Positions 34,472-46,361 are shown, counted from the stretch's first letter. The stretch: 64,000 nt of DNA from Isoetes taiwanensis (GCA_021234155.1 JAJEKV010000005.1:16912089-16976088); one strand, 5' to 3'. Translations and numbers: made by a program. Notes: generated by a model not told the origin, from the sequence alone.

Positions 34472-35609
34472 TCAATCAACCATCCTGAATATGCTCAGCA
34501 TTTTTTTAATATATTGCTCTTGTGTCAAATATAGCTCCCCCTTTGATCGATTTCTTCTAACCTCCATTCCCAATAACTTTTTAAGCTCTCCCACATCTGT
34601 CATTTGGAAATGCCTTTTCAAAAGCATCTTGCATTTATTTATCCAGTCCTTGTCATTGCTAACAATGACATAGTCATCTACGTACAATGCCATAATCAAA
34701 TATTTATCCCTTTCTTTCTACATGTATAGATTGCCCTCTGTTTTGAGTTTTCTGAATCCAATGGATACCAAAAATTTTGTTCATACACAGGTACCATTGT
34801 CTGGATGCTTGCCTCAAGCCATATATTGTTTTTTTTAGTCTGTACACCATGTCTTTTCCTTGTTCATATCCTTGCGGTTGCTCCATGAATATTTCTTCCT
34901 CCAGATCTCCATTCAGGAAGGCAGTTTTTACATCCATATGTTCTATTTCCATGTTCTGCTGTACTGCTAGAGCCAACAGTGTCCTTACACTGGTCAATTT
35001 CACAATAGGTGAGAATGTATCTTTGTAATCCACTCCTGCTTCCTATGTATATCCCTTTGCAACCAGCCGAGTCTTGTACCTTTCCACTGAGCCATCAGCA
35101 TTTCTTTTGATTTTGAACGACCATCTGCAACCTACTACGTTTTTGTCCTTTGGTCGAGCTACTAAATCATAAGTCCCTGTGCATTTGAAGGAATCCAATT
35201 CACTTTCCATTGCCTTCTTCCACATTCCTGCATCTGGCCCCGACATAGCATGTTCTATTGCTTTAGGTTCCACAATACAAGAGATTACCTCCGGCTTTGG
35301 CTCCCTTTTTGTTCTGCCATAGAGTTCAGTGTCAAAGGGCAGCTCTGCCCTCAAGTGCTCAACTTCTCTACGACGGCTTCGACTTCTAGGTCTTCTCCCA
35401 ACAATTTCTTCCTCTGCTGCATGCATCTCCTCAATTCTGTCTGCTATTACTTCCAGCTCTTCTTTGCGCTCAATACTCGGTGCACTATCAGCATCTATGG
35501 CTTCTTGCACCTCCTCACGCATTCTTTCCGGTGCATGAAGCGCACTTTTGGTCTCTATGACCTCATCTGCTTCATCCGGTTCAATGTCTGTTTCATCGTC
35601 TACATCCAC
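34472..35609 (-). pseudogene. Reverse transcriptase of the Ty1/copia-type element
   Basis: The first part reads AMSGPDAGMWKKAMESELDS, VGCRWSFKIKRNADGSVERY and RLVAKGYT, then a TAG at 35045-35043 where copia elements have Gln. The next frame has YKDTFSPIVKLTSVRTLLAL, MDVKTAFLNGDLEEEIFMEQ and YRLKKTIYGLRQASRQWY. The last has MALYVDDYVIVSN (the Y-V-D-D polymerase site is intact) and MTDVGELKKLLGMEV. The protein then loses similarity near 34450, before RNase H. At least one stop and two frame changes make it inactive. Confidence 0.9.
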
Positions 35610-36981
35610 AGGAATATGTACCTGTACATCCGTAAACTTTTCAAGCCCCTTCTTTCATTGTCTTCTGCATATTCCAAAGTTATCCATTCTCTCATTTCCA
35701 ATCCGTTTAATTCCTTCCTATTTGTATACAACACAGTTTCATCAAACACAACATCCCTGCGTACGTGGATCTTTCGGGTGATTGAATCATACAGTCTGTA
35801 TCCGTTCGTCTCTTCATCATATCCTACCAAGAATGTGCAAATGCTTCTGCTATCAAGCTTCTGCATCAATTCTTCTGGAACCAACATGTATGCTAGACAT
35901 CCATATATCTTGAATCTTCTGACTGACTGCCTTTTACCTGTCCAAATTTCTTCTGGTACAGCACCTCTTACTGCCACAGTAGGGAGTCTGTTTTGTATGT
36001 AACACGCTGTTGCAACTGCTTCTCCCCACAAGTAATTTGGTAAGCGTGCATGCTTAAGCACACTTCTGGCTGCATTCATAATGGTTCGATTTTTACGCTC
36101 TGCTACTCCATTCTGCTGGGGTGTGTATCAACAAGTGTACTGCGTTTTGATACCGCGTAATTGACCATACTTCCTAAATTCATCCGATCTATATTCTCCC
36201 CCAAGGTCTGACCTTAAGCACTTCACTTGCAATGACTTCTCTCGCTCTACTTTCGCTGTGAATAGCTTGAAGGCTTTAAACACTTCATCCTTGGATGTAA
36301 GAGAATAGCATTTCGTGCGCTTGCTAAAGTCATCTATAAAGGTGGCAAAGTAAGACTTGCCTTCAAGGCTCTGTACTTGCATAGGACCACATACATCAGA
36401 ATGAATCAGTTCCAATAATCCCAATGCATGATTTCCTTTTGTTTTCCAAGCATACATGCCTCGCAAATTCCATGATTTTCATCTTTGAATACTAGATCAT
36501 CCAATAAGTCATGCCTTTTAGCTATCTTGATATTATTGTATCCCACGTGTGCTAATCTCAAATGCCATGAATGCAAATCATCCATCAAGCAAATTTTGTT
36601 AATGGATTTTAAATCTATCTGAAACAAGTTTCCATTACGTTGTGCTTCAAATACTTTCACTCCATCTTTAATGAACTTACATCCATATTTGTGGAAAAGC
36701 AAATCAAAACCATTGTACACAATGTTTGCTACCGACACCAAATTACACAGCATTCCAGGCGTGTACAATGTATCCGGAATTCTAAGAACATTCTTTTCTC
36801 CAAAAATATTCTTTTCTTTTCTAAGAACGCTCAAAATGGCGTGACGCCAAAACAGGCGTCCCTTTCTCCAGAATGATGGTTCTCTTCTATATAAGAAGAG
36901 AACCATGGCATTCTTTTCTCCAATTGATAACTTTAGCTCCCCTTGCCCGGATACCGTTTGCTCTGCACCATTGGCCATCTG
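35600..36981 (-). pseudogene. GAG-pre-integrase and integrase of the Ty1/copia-type element
   Basis: From 36978 the frame reads MANGAEQTVSGQGELKLSIG, then LRIPDTLYTPGMLCNLVSVA, WHLRLAHVGYNNI and GICEACMLGKQ (the H..H..C..C zinc region). The integrase core has LIHSDVCGPMQVQSLEGKSY and LRSDLGGEY (two catalytic Asp) and QQNGVAERKNRTIM (catalytic Glu). A TGA at 36130-36128 lies between the second Asp and the Glu, and a frame change follows near 35610. The tail KIYGCLAYMLVPEE and VGYDEETNGYRLYD is the normal copia continuation. All three acidic residues are kept although the frame is broken. Confidence 0.85.
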
Positions 36982-36986
36982 TACCG

Positions 36987-37639
36987 TGATAAGACCCGCA
37001 GGGCAGATGATCGAGGATGATTAGTCTTGAGACGGGAAGGAATTGTTACGGCACAAGCTCGGGGGAGCGGCTCAGAGGATTTGCAGAGATGAACACAGAG
37101 GCAAAGGTGTTAGTCATCATTTTGAAATCTAGAGTGTCGCAGAGTTAAAAGGAAGAAGCTATTTTAATATAAAAAGGCAACTGCCTACTAAAAAGGGCTA
37201 AAGTTGCAGAGAGATCTATAAATAAAACCGAAACTTCAGTTGGACATATCTCGGCAACCAGAGATCGGATTGCAGCGATTTTACCTCGTTGGAACCAGCT
37301 CGGAGTCTAGTTTACGAATTGATGTGGCACATTTCGTAATTCATCCGTATGAGGGAGTAATGGCCAAAAATGTGACGAGGGGTCACAAAATACTGCAACA
37401 GCGACTTCACAGTTTTGTAACCAAGTTTTTATGATCCATAATTGATCCCAGAGAAGTTGTTTAGTTGAACAACAGAATTCTCAGTTTTGGGAAGAGTCAC
37501 AGAGATCCTTTGCAGTGTTCGCAAATCTGAGCCCGATTCGGTGGTGAATTTGTGCCAGAAGGTCCTGTTCTTGAGTTTTAAAGTTGTTTGGATTAACCGT
37601 GACTGCTAGTTTTGAAGGTAGAAAAGACCGTTTATATCA
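36987..37639 (+). repeat. 5' LTR of the TRIM-like element
   Basis: Starts TGATAAGACCCGCAGGGC, carries TATA-like TTAATATAAAAAGG near 37166 and GATCTATAAATAAAACC near 37212, and ends CGTTTATATCA. It differs from the 3' LTR by scattered substitutions and a few small indels (for example CGGCAACCAGAGATCGG against TGGCAACCGTCGG), so the insertion is not recent. Confidence 0.93.
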
Positions 37640-37641
37640 AT

Positions 37642-37653
37642 TGGTATCAGAGT
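37642..37653 (+). other. Primer-binding site of the TRIM-like element
   Basis: TGGTATCAGAGTG lies two bases after the LTR end, complementary to the 3' end of plant initiator Met-tRNA (TGGTATCAGAGC). Confidence 0.85.
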
Positions 37654-38072
37654 GTAAGTTGATCTTGTTAAAATAATCCTGTGTTAGGCTTTAACACGTT
37701 TCGAGATTTTGAATTAGCCAATTCAATGTTACCTAATGACTAGAAAGTTCCAGAGAGGTTAACTGGTTGGTCTAACAGACTCTCTGAGATGGAAGGAAGA
37801 AATTGTTGTTGTTCTTGATGCAAGGAAAGTAGAAAGGACAAGAGACGTGAGCAGTTGGAGTTTAGAAGATATGGAGCAAGAAAGGCATGCTTTGCAAATG
37901 AGCAGAAAGATCCATCCTTAAGTGGACAAAGAGAAGGCAGAAGCCTAAGGAAGATGGTACGAATTCAGACTGATTATCTGAAAGATAAGTAAAGCTTGAG
38001 ACAGGAAGAAAATAAATTATTCTCAAGAAGACGGATGATCGAGGACCCATGGGCCTTGAGACCGGAAGGAAT

Positions 38073-38720
38073 TGATAAGACCCCAGCGGCGGTGATCGAG
38101 GGACTCCATGTTGAGACGGGAAGGAATTGTTACGGCACAAGCTCGGGGGAGCGGCTCAGAGGATTTGCAGAGATGAACACAGAGGCAAAGGTGTTAGTCA
38201 TCATTTTGAAATCTAGAGTGTCGCAGAGTTAAAAGGAAGAAGCTATTTTAATATAAAAAGGCAACTGCCTACTAAAAAGGGCTAAAGTTGCAGAGAGATG
38301 TATAAATAAAACCCGAAACTTCAGTTGGACATATCTTGGCAACCGTCGGATTGCAGCGATTTTACCTCATTGGAATCGGCTTAGAGTCTAGTTTCCGAAT
38401 TGGTGTGGCACATTCCGTAATTCATCCGTATGAGGAAGTAATGGCCGAAAAGGTGACGAGGGATCACAAAATACTGCGACAGTGACTTCACAGTTTTGTA
38501 ACCAAGTTTTTATGATCCATAATTGATCCCAGAGAAGTTGTTCAGTTGAACAACAGGATTCTCAGTTTTGGGAAGAGTTACAGAGACCCTTTGCAGTGTT
38601 CGCAAATCTGAGCCCGATTGGGTGGTGAATTTGTGCCAGAAGATCCTGTTCTTGGGTTTTAAAGTTGTTTGGATTAACCGTGACTGCTAGTTTTGCAGGT
38701 AGAAAAGACCGCTTATATCA
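38073..38720 (+). repeat. 3' LTR of the TRIM-like element
   Basis: Starts TGATAAGACCCCAGCGGC directly after the purine-rich ACCGGAAGGAAT and ends GCTTATATCA before the TACCG target copy. It is collinear with the 5' LTR throughout. Confidence 0.93.
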
Positions 38721-38725
38721 TACCG

Positions 38726-39823
38726 CCTTTGATTTTTCACTAGATTTAACATTTTTCAATAGTCCATGAGAATTTACTACGGAGACTTCAACTCCAGAAG
38801 TCAAGATGTTAGCCTTCTCCATATTCAATTTGCAAGCATTCACATAATCATGATTGGATTTACTTTTACTTACCTCCTCATCTGTCAGCGCTCCAACAAC
38901 TGGTTTTTCGTCGTCCTCTTTGTCGCCAGATTCTCCACTAATGCTTGCCACCCACGAGGCTCGACTTCTTCCTCGTGATCCTCGCCCTCGGTTCCATCTT
39001 CCTCTATTTGGACACTCTGCCTTTATATGCCCATATTCCTCACATCCATAGCACTGTGTGCCCGTCATGCTCCCCCTGCCTTGGCCTCTTCCATGGCCTC
39101 GCCCTCTCTCACCTGCATACAATGCGACTGGCTATTCTTCTCCTCGCCGCTGCTCACTTTGTATCTTCTAGATTTGCTCTGCCACCTCTTCTTATTCTAA
39201 TTCAGTACTTATTGTTTCTATTGTCTCATCCAAGGTTTTTGCAGTGCGTCTCGTCAATCTAGCAATTCCTTAAATGAATTTTGAAAGGCATGCGCAACAG
39301 CATTTATCTTAGCTCGCTCAGAGTATGTCGTTCCAGCTCCCTCAAGATCATGAAACAAGTTTCTGAATTTTCGAAACAGTTCATTTACCTTATCCCCTTT
39401 CTGATACTGTAGTGTGCGCATTCTCATCTCCAGAACATTTATTTGGGAAGAGGTTACCTCTTCATACCTCTCAATTAAATAGATCCACATCTCTGCTGCT
39501 GATAAGTTTTGTATTTCCAGCATTATGTCTCCATTTAGTTTTGCCATAATTATGGCTCTTGCCCTCTCCTCTTTCTCCTCATCCGGGACTTCCTCTTTTG
39601 CCTCTCTGCTTCCCGACTCTGTTTTCACAGATATTTTGAGTGCTACTGGTGTGGCTGGTTTCTTGCCCTTTACGTTCAGTCCCGAGCTTTCCGGATCAAC
39701 CAGATTCCAGAGCTTATCCACCTTCAGTGCCTGCATGATCTTGGCCTTCCACAATTGGAAACTGATTTCTCCATCAAACACTTCTGTACTATTCAGGTAG
39801 ATGAGGGCCAATCTGCTTGCCAT
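38726..39823 (-). pseudogene. gag of the Ty1/copia-type element
   Basis: The likely start is the Met at 39823-39821 (MASRLALIYLN), directly after the TGGTATCAAAGTT primer site. The core reads FDGEISFQLWKAKIMQAL, NLSAAEMWIYLIERYEEV, VLEMRMRTLQYQKGDKVNEL and AVAHAFQNSFKELLD, the UBN2-type gag fold. It stops at 39254 and resumes in a frame open from 39122 with arginine/glycine repeats and a CCHC knuckle CYGCEEYGHIKAEC. The downstream protease region lacks a clear D-S/T-G-A box; the best aligned place reads TSGVEV. The frame is cut at 38726 by the TRIM-like insertion. Confidence 0.75.
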
Positions 39824-39841
39824 CCCTAACTTTGATACCAC

Positions 39842-40694
39842 TGATAGAATAGGAGAATCCTTGACTTCGGTCTGCATCGCTACAGTTTGAGGGCAGATTT
39901 GATATGGGCTAGCTCTCCCTGCAAGTAATCACCTACCTATTCCGACAGCCCAAGCAACTTCAAGCTTTCGGTGCTATGCCTCCTTTTGATCTGATTCAAA
40001 TAGATCGACACAATCAATAGCCTCCTGCGCTCCTTCCCATGCACGGCCTTACTTTACGCCTTTTCTAATACCGTCTTGGGTTCGAGTTCGTCAAACATGA
40101 TCAAGGCCGTGCACGAACTTTGCCATCGACCTGCGTTAATGCGGTGATTTCAACAAAGCGCCATAGCTGGAGCGCATACATAAGCTTGTAGCTTCTCTTT
40201 TATCGCAGTTCTTTCTGGAGTTCTTTAGGGTGGTTATTTTTTGAAGCAGATAGAGGTGTCTGTGACAGAGTTTCAGGGCACTAAGCAGATTGCAGATGCT
40301 TCTAAGGGCATAGATTGAAATGGAAGAAGATGTCATAGACGGATTCAGCATAGATGGCACAGACAGATTCAGCATATATGGCATAAATGGCTTACTACAG
40401 GCCTGCGTTTTGAACCCTGTTGGATTTATTTGGTACGCTTGAGATTTCTTGGGATTTTGCACCTACTCGAGAATCCATTCTTTGATTTTTTGACTTCTGC
40501 ACCCCTGCTCTAGAATTACTGCTTCTTATGTTTTATCTTCTGTAAAGACAATCGTTAAATTATCATTCCCCAAAACAGAACATGGAATCAATGCAGGACC
40601 ATGGTTTTCTTATGTTTTCTACTCTGTTGACCCGTGAATCAAATAAAAACTGTGATGATTTATATGTATATTCCATACTATGATTCTTGACATG
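39842..40694 (-). repeat. Probable 5' LTR of the copia-type element and flank
   Basis: On the minus strand the primer site is preceded by an LTR-like end ...TTCTATCA (plus TGATAGAATAG at 39842). The outer LTR border cannot be fixed because the 3' LTR is missing. No gene is seen here. 40320-40390 has a short tandem, CAGACGGATTCAGCATAGAT / CAGACAGATTCAGCATATAT. Confidence 0.4.
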
Positions 40695-40835
40695 TATATG
40701 TAGCACAATAACAGGGGGTTAGTTTTAGATTTTTATACGCTTTTTCACATGGTTTTTCTATGATTTCGTTGTTGTATTCGTTGAGGGTGTACTAAATAGT
40801 ATTTCTAGAGTGCACCCTTTATGGGCCGTTGATTT
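40695..40835 (-). mobile_element. Fragment of the dispersed repeat (inverted relative to copy A)
   Basis: ATGTAGCACAATAACAGGGG, TTTTTATACGCTTTTTCACA, TTTTCTATGATTTC and CTAGAGTGCACC...ATGGGCCGTTGATTTT follow the reverse complement of 25130-25265 in order. The outer end matches that of the copy at 41620. Confidence 0.6.
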
Positions 40836-40892
40836 TTAGTTGGTTGGAACAATCAGGGGTTGTTGTCTTTCTCTTGCATGTGTTTTGTGCAT

Positions 40893-41100
40893 GAACCTTT
40901 GCGCATGTATATGCATGTGCATGTGCATATGCAATGTGCATGTGCACATGCATGTGCATGTGTGTGTGCATGTGCATGTTCGTGTGCATGTGCATGTACA
41001 ATGCATGTGTGTATTAATGCATGTGCAAGTGCAAGTGCAAATGCAAGTGCATGTGCATGTGTGCATGTGTGTGCATGTGTGCATATGCATGTGTACTTGC
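40893..41100. repeat. ATGTGC-type hexamer repeat
   Basis: About 200 bp of ATGTGC, ATGTGT and AAGTGC steps with little interruption. Frames on both strands read as Cys/Met/His/Val repeats and are artefacts of the repeat. Confidence 0.95.
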
Positions 41101-41619
41101 CCTCTTTGATTCTTATTGCGGAGTGGATTTTACTACCGCGAGATGGATTTTTTACTCACACTTACAAAGGTATTTGTTTTTAATGTTTCTTCAGTTAGCA
41201 TAATGTTTTCTTTTTTACAAGGTATTGGTTTCACGATTCTACAATGTAGTCTTTGCAAAAATCCCTTTTGTTTCCTTCCTAATATTTTGCAGATTCAAGT
41301 TTAGGCCCTCTGTTTCCTTCCAACTCTTGGATATTCATTTTGCGGATTGTTCATAGCGGTCGGCCTTTAGCTTCAATCAACAAATGGATTCTTATGCACA
41401 ACGGTGATTATTCCCTTGTAGTTTTCCATGTCACATAAATCGGTCAAGCAAGCAGGGCCACAAGAATGCATTTATATTGTAGGTTTGGAACTTTAATCGA
41501 ACCATAAGGTGAATCATGCATTACCTTTAAGCTAGAGATGGAGCATCCAAAATCATATGGATTGATAAACAATGGTGTCATTGTGAAAGAGAAATAGTTG
41601 TGGCGGAAGTAACAATATG

Positions 41620-42353
41620 TAGCATAAATAGCGGGGGGTTTTCTTTGTGTTGCAAACTTTATGACTTTCGAATAATGGGATCAATCTGCTCTATCTTTAT
41701 GGTAACTTTTACTTATGTTCTATTTGTTTTTATTGTGATCAAATTCAAAAGCTTCTGGTGATGAAAGCCTCAAATGAATTCTAGTTTTTTCACAGTGCGA
41801 ATTCTAAATTTTTTGTCTGCACGGTGGCGTCCCTAAAGGGCAGAAGGGGCCAAAATTTTGGCAACACAAACCATTAACATCCAACATATAAAATTAAATC
41901 CCCCAACACATAACAACCATTGACATTAACAACCAACATATAACTACCATTGACATTAATTAACACAACCATTGGGTCCAACACATTTAAATTAAAATCC
42001 TTAAACCCCCTTTGGTTTGGGTGCATATTCACACCGGGGGTGGCGTAGGGCAGCGAGAGCCCTCATAATTGTATTTTGCGTCGACGAAATCAACACCATA
42101 TAGTATTCCACTTGCTTTTTATGTTTTATGAATCTTGTTATATAGTATAGCAAATTAGGCCTTGCATACCCACAAGCGAGGAACTTTACGTCTGCGGTAT
42201 AGATTAAGGAATAAGGGGTGAATATGCCTATCCAACGACTCTCGTTGCGAGTCACCCGGTGTGAATATGCACCCAAACCAAAGGGGGTTTAAGGGGGATT
42301 TTAATTTAAATGTGTTGGACCCAATGGTTGTGTTAATTAATGTCAATGGTAGT
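41620..42353 (-). mobile_element. Dispersed repeat, copy B, shortened, with an inverted end fragment
   Basis: 41620-42200 follows the reverse complement of copy A but lacks its middle (about 24410-25235): TGTAGCATAAATAGCGGGGG...TTTGTGTTGC joins straight to AAACTTTATGACTTTCG. At 42262-42353, GTGAATATGCACCCAAACC to TGTCAATGGTAGTTAT repeats the same sequence as 41930-42034 in the opposite direction, making a local inverted repeat with about 230 bp between the arms. Confidence 0.6.
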
Positions 42354-45300
42354 TATCACACATACTTATCATGATTTTTTTTTGGAAATATCCTTCTGTT
42401 ACATTTTCGGGCTCTTCAACAACGGTTTTTATAACTACAATAGTATGATTTTTTCTACAAAAATTCCTTCTCAACAGTGATTTCTCTAATTAAATTTGTA
42501 TCTTGGCGGGGGTGTCTGAGAAAATACAAAGGACTTCTTCTATGTTGAATTTTAGCTCCACGAAATTGCCATGGCGATTTATATCGACAAGAAAAGGGCT
42601 GCACAAATATGGATGTGCTCACCAAAATCGCTATCTAAACATATATAATTATTATTGGGACAATTCTTTGGCATATTCTTCGACGTCGAGGCACTCATCT
42701 CGGTCGTTCATCGAGTTAGAAACAAATTTGGTACCATTGGTGTTTTAGGGAAGGCCACTAACATAGCCATAGCCAACTATGGAAAATAAAACTGCTCAGG
42801 AAGGGATTTTCTTGCGACTATGGCTTATCCCGAGGTGCCCCAATACTTTCTCCTGCAAATCAGATCAACATTCCAAGGTTAATTATGGGAGCCCTGGCAT
42901 GCGCTCAAATTATATACGCCCGAATTGGGTTAGGGTCCCAAAAATAGAAACCTCCCAAATTTTCTTCCTATAGAAACCTCCCCAGCTTTCAGCCAAAGGC
43001 CCGGGAGGTTTCCAATCTTGCTAACCTGGGAGGTTTCCATAAAATCCCAAAATATTAATTTTTCTTTTACAACAACAGCTATTCATAATAACCAAAATTT
43101 AATGTCTATGCCATCGCTCAGAATATTTTTGGCGCTCATTTCTGCTTGTGGATATGGCGGTCGGTGGGGCGACCATTATGGCCTTCGTCATAGCCAGAAG
43201 CTGTTGGATTTTCAAGCTGGAATAGCTTATTCCAAAATCTCTGTCTTAGGATCCAGTTGTTCTGTCCATTTTTGGAGCTTATTCGGTATTCAAGGTATAT
43301 GAATGTCCTTATCACTTGCTCTATTCTTCTTGAATCCCTACTTTTGTTTGATCATGCAATGCAGGAGTCGGCTATGGCGGCATCGTTAGATTATGGTAAA
43401 ACATTGGACTCTGGAAATCGATTTAGGGCTTCTTGAAATCGTTTTAGGTCATGGGATGACTTAGAGCCAAGTCGCCACTGTGGTCTGTACAAATGCTTCG
43501 ATCTACCTGATGCTGTCTGATAATTTCATTTTTGCATGCTTGGATGTACTTGAACAATGCATCTATTCATGGCACACTGTTTTTATTTGTTTTTCTTTTT
43601 CAAGAGTCAAGATATCGATGGCAAATGACTTTTGATTGAAAAGATACTGATAAAATGTGCATGCTAGCTTTTGTTTGCATGGAAATTTTTCTAGAAAAAT
43701 ATACAAGAGGCTCTGATTTCTAATGGCCCTCGGCCCTTTTACATGGTGGCATAAGCGAAACGAGTTTTGCCTTAAATGGCATTGCAAATGCGTTGGCGAT
43801 TGCCATGAAGCATGGAGCTTGAGTTGCCTTGAAGCATGGAGCTTGGCGAGGTTAGCAAAGATCATTTGATAATAAATATGTTCTAAGACCAGGTCGGAGC
43901 TTGAGCAAGTTAACAAAGACCATTTGGTTTGATTTCTCGTTTGCATATTTTTACAAATAAGTGATGTACAAACATAACTTATGTCCTATTGTTTTGAGAT
44001 ATATGCCTATGCGTCCATAGCAAAAGTGCATCTAGAAACTTTACTTTCATGCATTTGATGCTTGTTTCACCATGGAAAAGAATGCGTTTTCTTCTTTTCA
44101 AAACATTGTATAAGGTAATTAAACTGAGTTACTTCTAAGGAGCTACATATAATATTACTCAAAATGAAAAGGTAACTCACCTTATTAAGAGATCAGTTAG
44201 GAAAAGAATGTATAGTTGTCCTGTTAGTAGACAAATCTCTGTATTTACAAAGCTCAAGGCAATTTACAAAACGTAAAATGTCGGAAGGCAAAATTCCTCG
44301 ATTTTTTGATGTTTGTTTAAAATAGGTAATTTTTGCCCTGGGGTTTCTCGGCGATGCCGCTTAGAGCGCTGCCACAAGTTTATTTACAATTATTTTACAA
44401 GATTTAACACTGCTTTACACAGATTTTTTACAGATTTAATACAGATCGGTTAACAATAAAACCGAGTATTCATTAATTATCAAAACTTACATATATTTCA
44501 AAGAATAAATCCCTGCTATGCAAGCCACTGATTTGCTTGAGTCTAACAACTATCACATCCATGCTTTTCTCGGATTCCAAGCTAAAACCCCAAAACTCTG
44601 CATGGCCACTCTTCTCTGGCGAAAGCTATGGCAAATAGGGTCGTAAGCTTCTTTCTAACAATCAGATATATGCTTCTTTGAGCCCAGTGCTGATCTCCCA
44701 AAATGGTTGCAAAAAACTCTGCGCCTGCCAACAATGTTGCATCTCGCCTCTGTTCTACTGTCGGAAAAGATCATAAAGCAACCCCAGTCTACTGAAACCT
44801 ACAAAACACAAGGATATTCGTTACATCTGTCCAAAACTTCAAGAACAGAAGGAAAATAGAAGTAGAACAAAAGATAAAGATCTTTCAAACTCAAAGTAAC
44901 CTTTAACAACAAGATTAAGTGGAACACTGAAAAACTCCTCCATTTTAAGCAAATAACCGCCCCATAGTTAGCTCAAAGCTCCAGCAGCACAAAAAAGTAA
45001 AAAAGTGAGCAAGCGCCTCGACGACGGCAGAGATCGCCATCGCCGAAGCTCCGGAAGTTCGCCATAGCGAAGTTTGAAAAGGAAAGAAAAAAATGACGAC
45101 AAAAAGGAAAAAATACTATTTCTCTTTTTGGATCGCATTTGGAATTTAAGCCTTCCAGGTGGCTTCGGATTGAGGACTGCGCAGTTGTCGCGATTTCCGA
45201 CCATAAACCCGGCCAGTTCCCTAGCACAAAAATCCACCCCTTAATAGGGAATGAAATTTTACTCACCTTAAAATTTACCGCCTTATTCGACCATTTTCAC

Positions 45301-46361
45301 GGAGACGAAAAACCACGGTTTGAAACTCGCGTGGGCATTTTTGGCGGCCGCCTTCTACCATGTTTCGGCCAAAGACCACTGCGTCATCCCCTGCTTACTG
45401 CTCATCCCTGCTTCTATCCTACTCGGCTTCTATCCTGTTCTTTCCTTGTTTCGGCTTCTATCCCCGTTTCTTCTTTCTGTTCCGGCCGGTTTCTATCCCC
45501 GGCTATGGCGTTTTGCATCCCTAGGCTCGGCGATGGCATGAGCAACAATTTTTCGCAAAAGCTTCTTCAAGTTGTCATAGATAGAGCTCAAGAACGACCT
45601 GAATAAGGTTCGATTGCATCAAAGATCAAAACGATCCTCACAAGTTCAAGAAACACACAGTTCGGGCCAGATCGAGCTCAAGGGCGGCCTAAATTTTAAG
45701 GTGAGTAAAATTTCGTCGGAGAATTTCACTCACCATTGAAATTTCGAAGGAAATTCGAGCTACTGGCGAACGGCGTTAAAGCAAATCTCTCCACCCAACA
45801 AGGCTATCACATTGCAAGATAAAGGACATAAGAACAGGCTTCGGAAGGAATTCAAAGATTTATAAGAGTTTAAAGCTTATCTCCATCGATTTCTCCACAA
45901 CCAGGTTTATATGCAAGCTTTAACAGATAAATAATCAGCTGATAGCTTACAGATGAACTCAGAAGTAATCGCTCGATCCTAAGAACGTAATCGCAAATCC
46001 TGTGTTATAAGCTGATATGCAGACGTGGACGCCCAAAAGTTAATGTAGCATGAGATTATGCCAGAAGGTTTGTCCTAATATTATTGTAGAGTCCACGTTT
46101 GTCGAGTCTGGTCACAAGGCTTATTTGCCATGATCCGTCCTTTAACAGAAATCGCTGATTTATAGAAGTCCAAGCCTTTTTAGGAAAGGTCGCTCCCTTG
46201 CAAATACCTTTTCCAGTAGATGCTTTTGCCCTAAAATATCTTCAAAGGTCTTGGCTTTATTTAGGCATCCCTTTTTAATCCCAATGGGCTGGCCTAACAA
46301 TTGAATACTTCATTTAGATATTTGAGTCCAAGGTCTGGCACAAAGCTTCTTTCTATTTCTA
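42354..46361. other. 4-kb stretch without a recognised gene
   Basis: Short frames only; none has a known motif. Noted structures: GAAATTTTACTCACCTTAAA at 45253 is repeated inverted at 45684-45714 (TTTAAGGTGAGTAAAATTTC), and the pair GGAGCTTGAGTTGCCTTGAAGCATGGAGCTTGGCG near 43815-43850 is a short tandem. A minus-strand frame pair at 44968-45266 reads as low-complexity F/S-rich sequence. Confidence 0.35.

Larger units (their letters stand above)
36987..38720 (+). mobile_element. Complete TRIM-like non-autonomous LTR element
   Basis: Two direct LTRs (36987-37639 and 38073-38720; 653 and 648 bp) start with TGATAAGACCC and end with TTATATCA. They enclose only 433 bp with no coding frame. The 5-bp target duplication TACCG flanks it at 36982-36986 and 38721-38725. 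A Met-tRNA primer site follows the first LTR and a purine run precedes the second. Removing the element and one TACCG restores an uninterrupted copia frame, so it inserted after the host element. LTRs of this size are large for classic TRIMs, so 'small LARD' is an alternative label. A partner autonomous element must have supplied the enzymes. Confidence 0.93.
34450..39841 (-). mobile_element. Decayed Ty1/copia-type retrotransposon, interrupted by a TRIM-like element
   Basis: On the minus strand the order is primer site (39840-39824), gag, zinc knuckle, GAG-pre-integrase, integrase, reverse transcriptase, the Ty1/copia order. A non-coding LTR element of 1734 bp sits within the protease region (36987-38720). 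The 3' end breaks off near 34450 inside the connection that follows RT; RNase H and the 3' LTR are missing. Several in-frame stops are of the C-to-T kind (for example CAG to TAG at 35043-35045), as expected when methylated repeats decay. Confidence 0.85.

Noticed and set aside
35250-36002. A 250-codon plus-strand frame antisense to the copia integrase
   Set aside because: It is antisense to a clear integrase/RT reading and has no motif of its own.
40819-41203. Cys/His/Met-rich frames on both strands
   Set aside because: Translation of the ATGTGC simple repeat.
44968-45606. Frames on both strands near 45.2 kb (for example 45139-45606 plus)
   Set aside because: No known domain, low complexity, and they cross one arm of an inverted repeat; not enough to call a gene.
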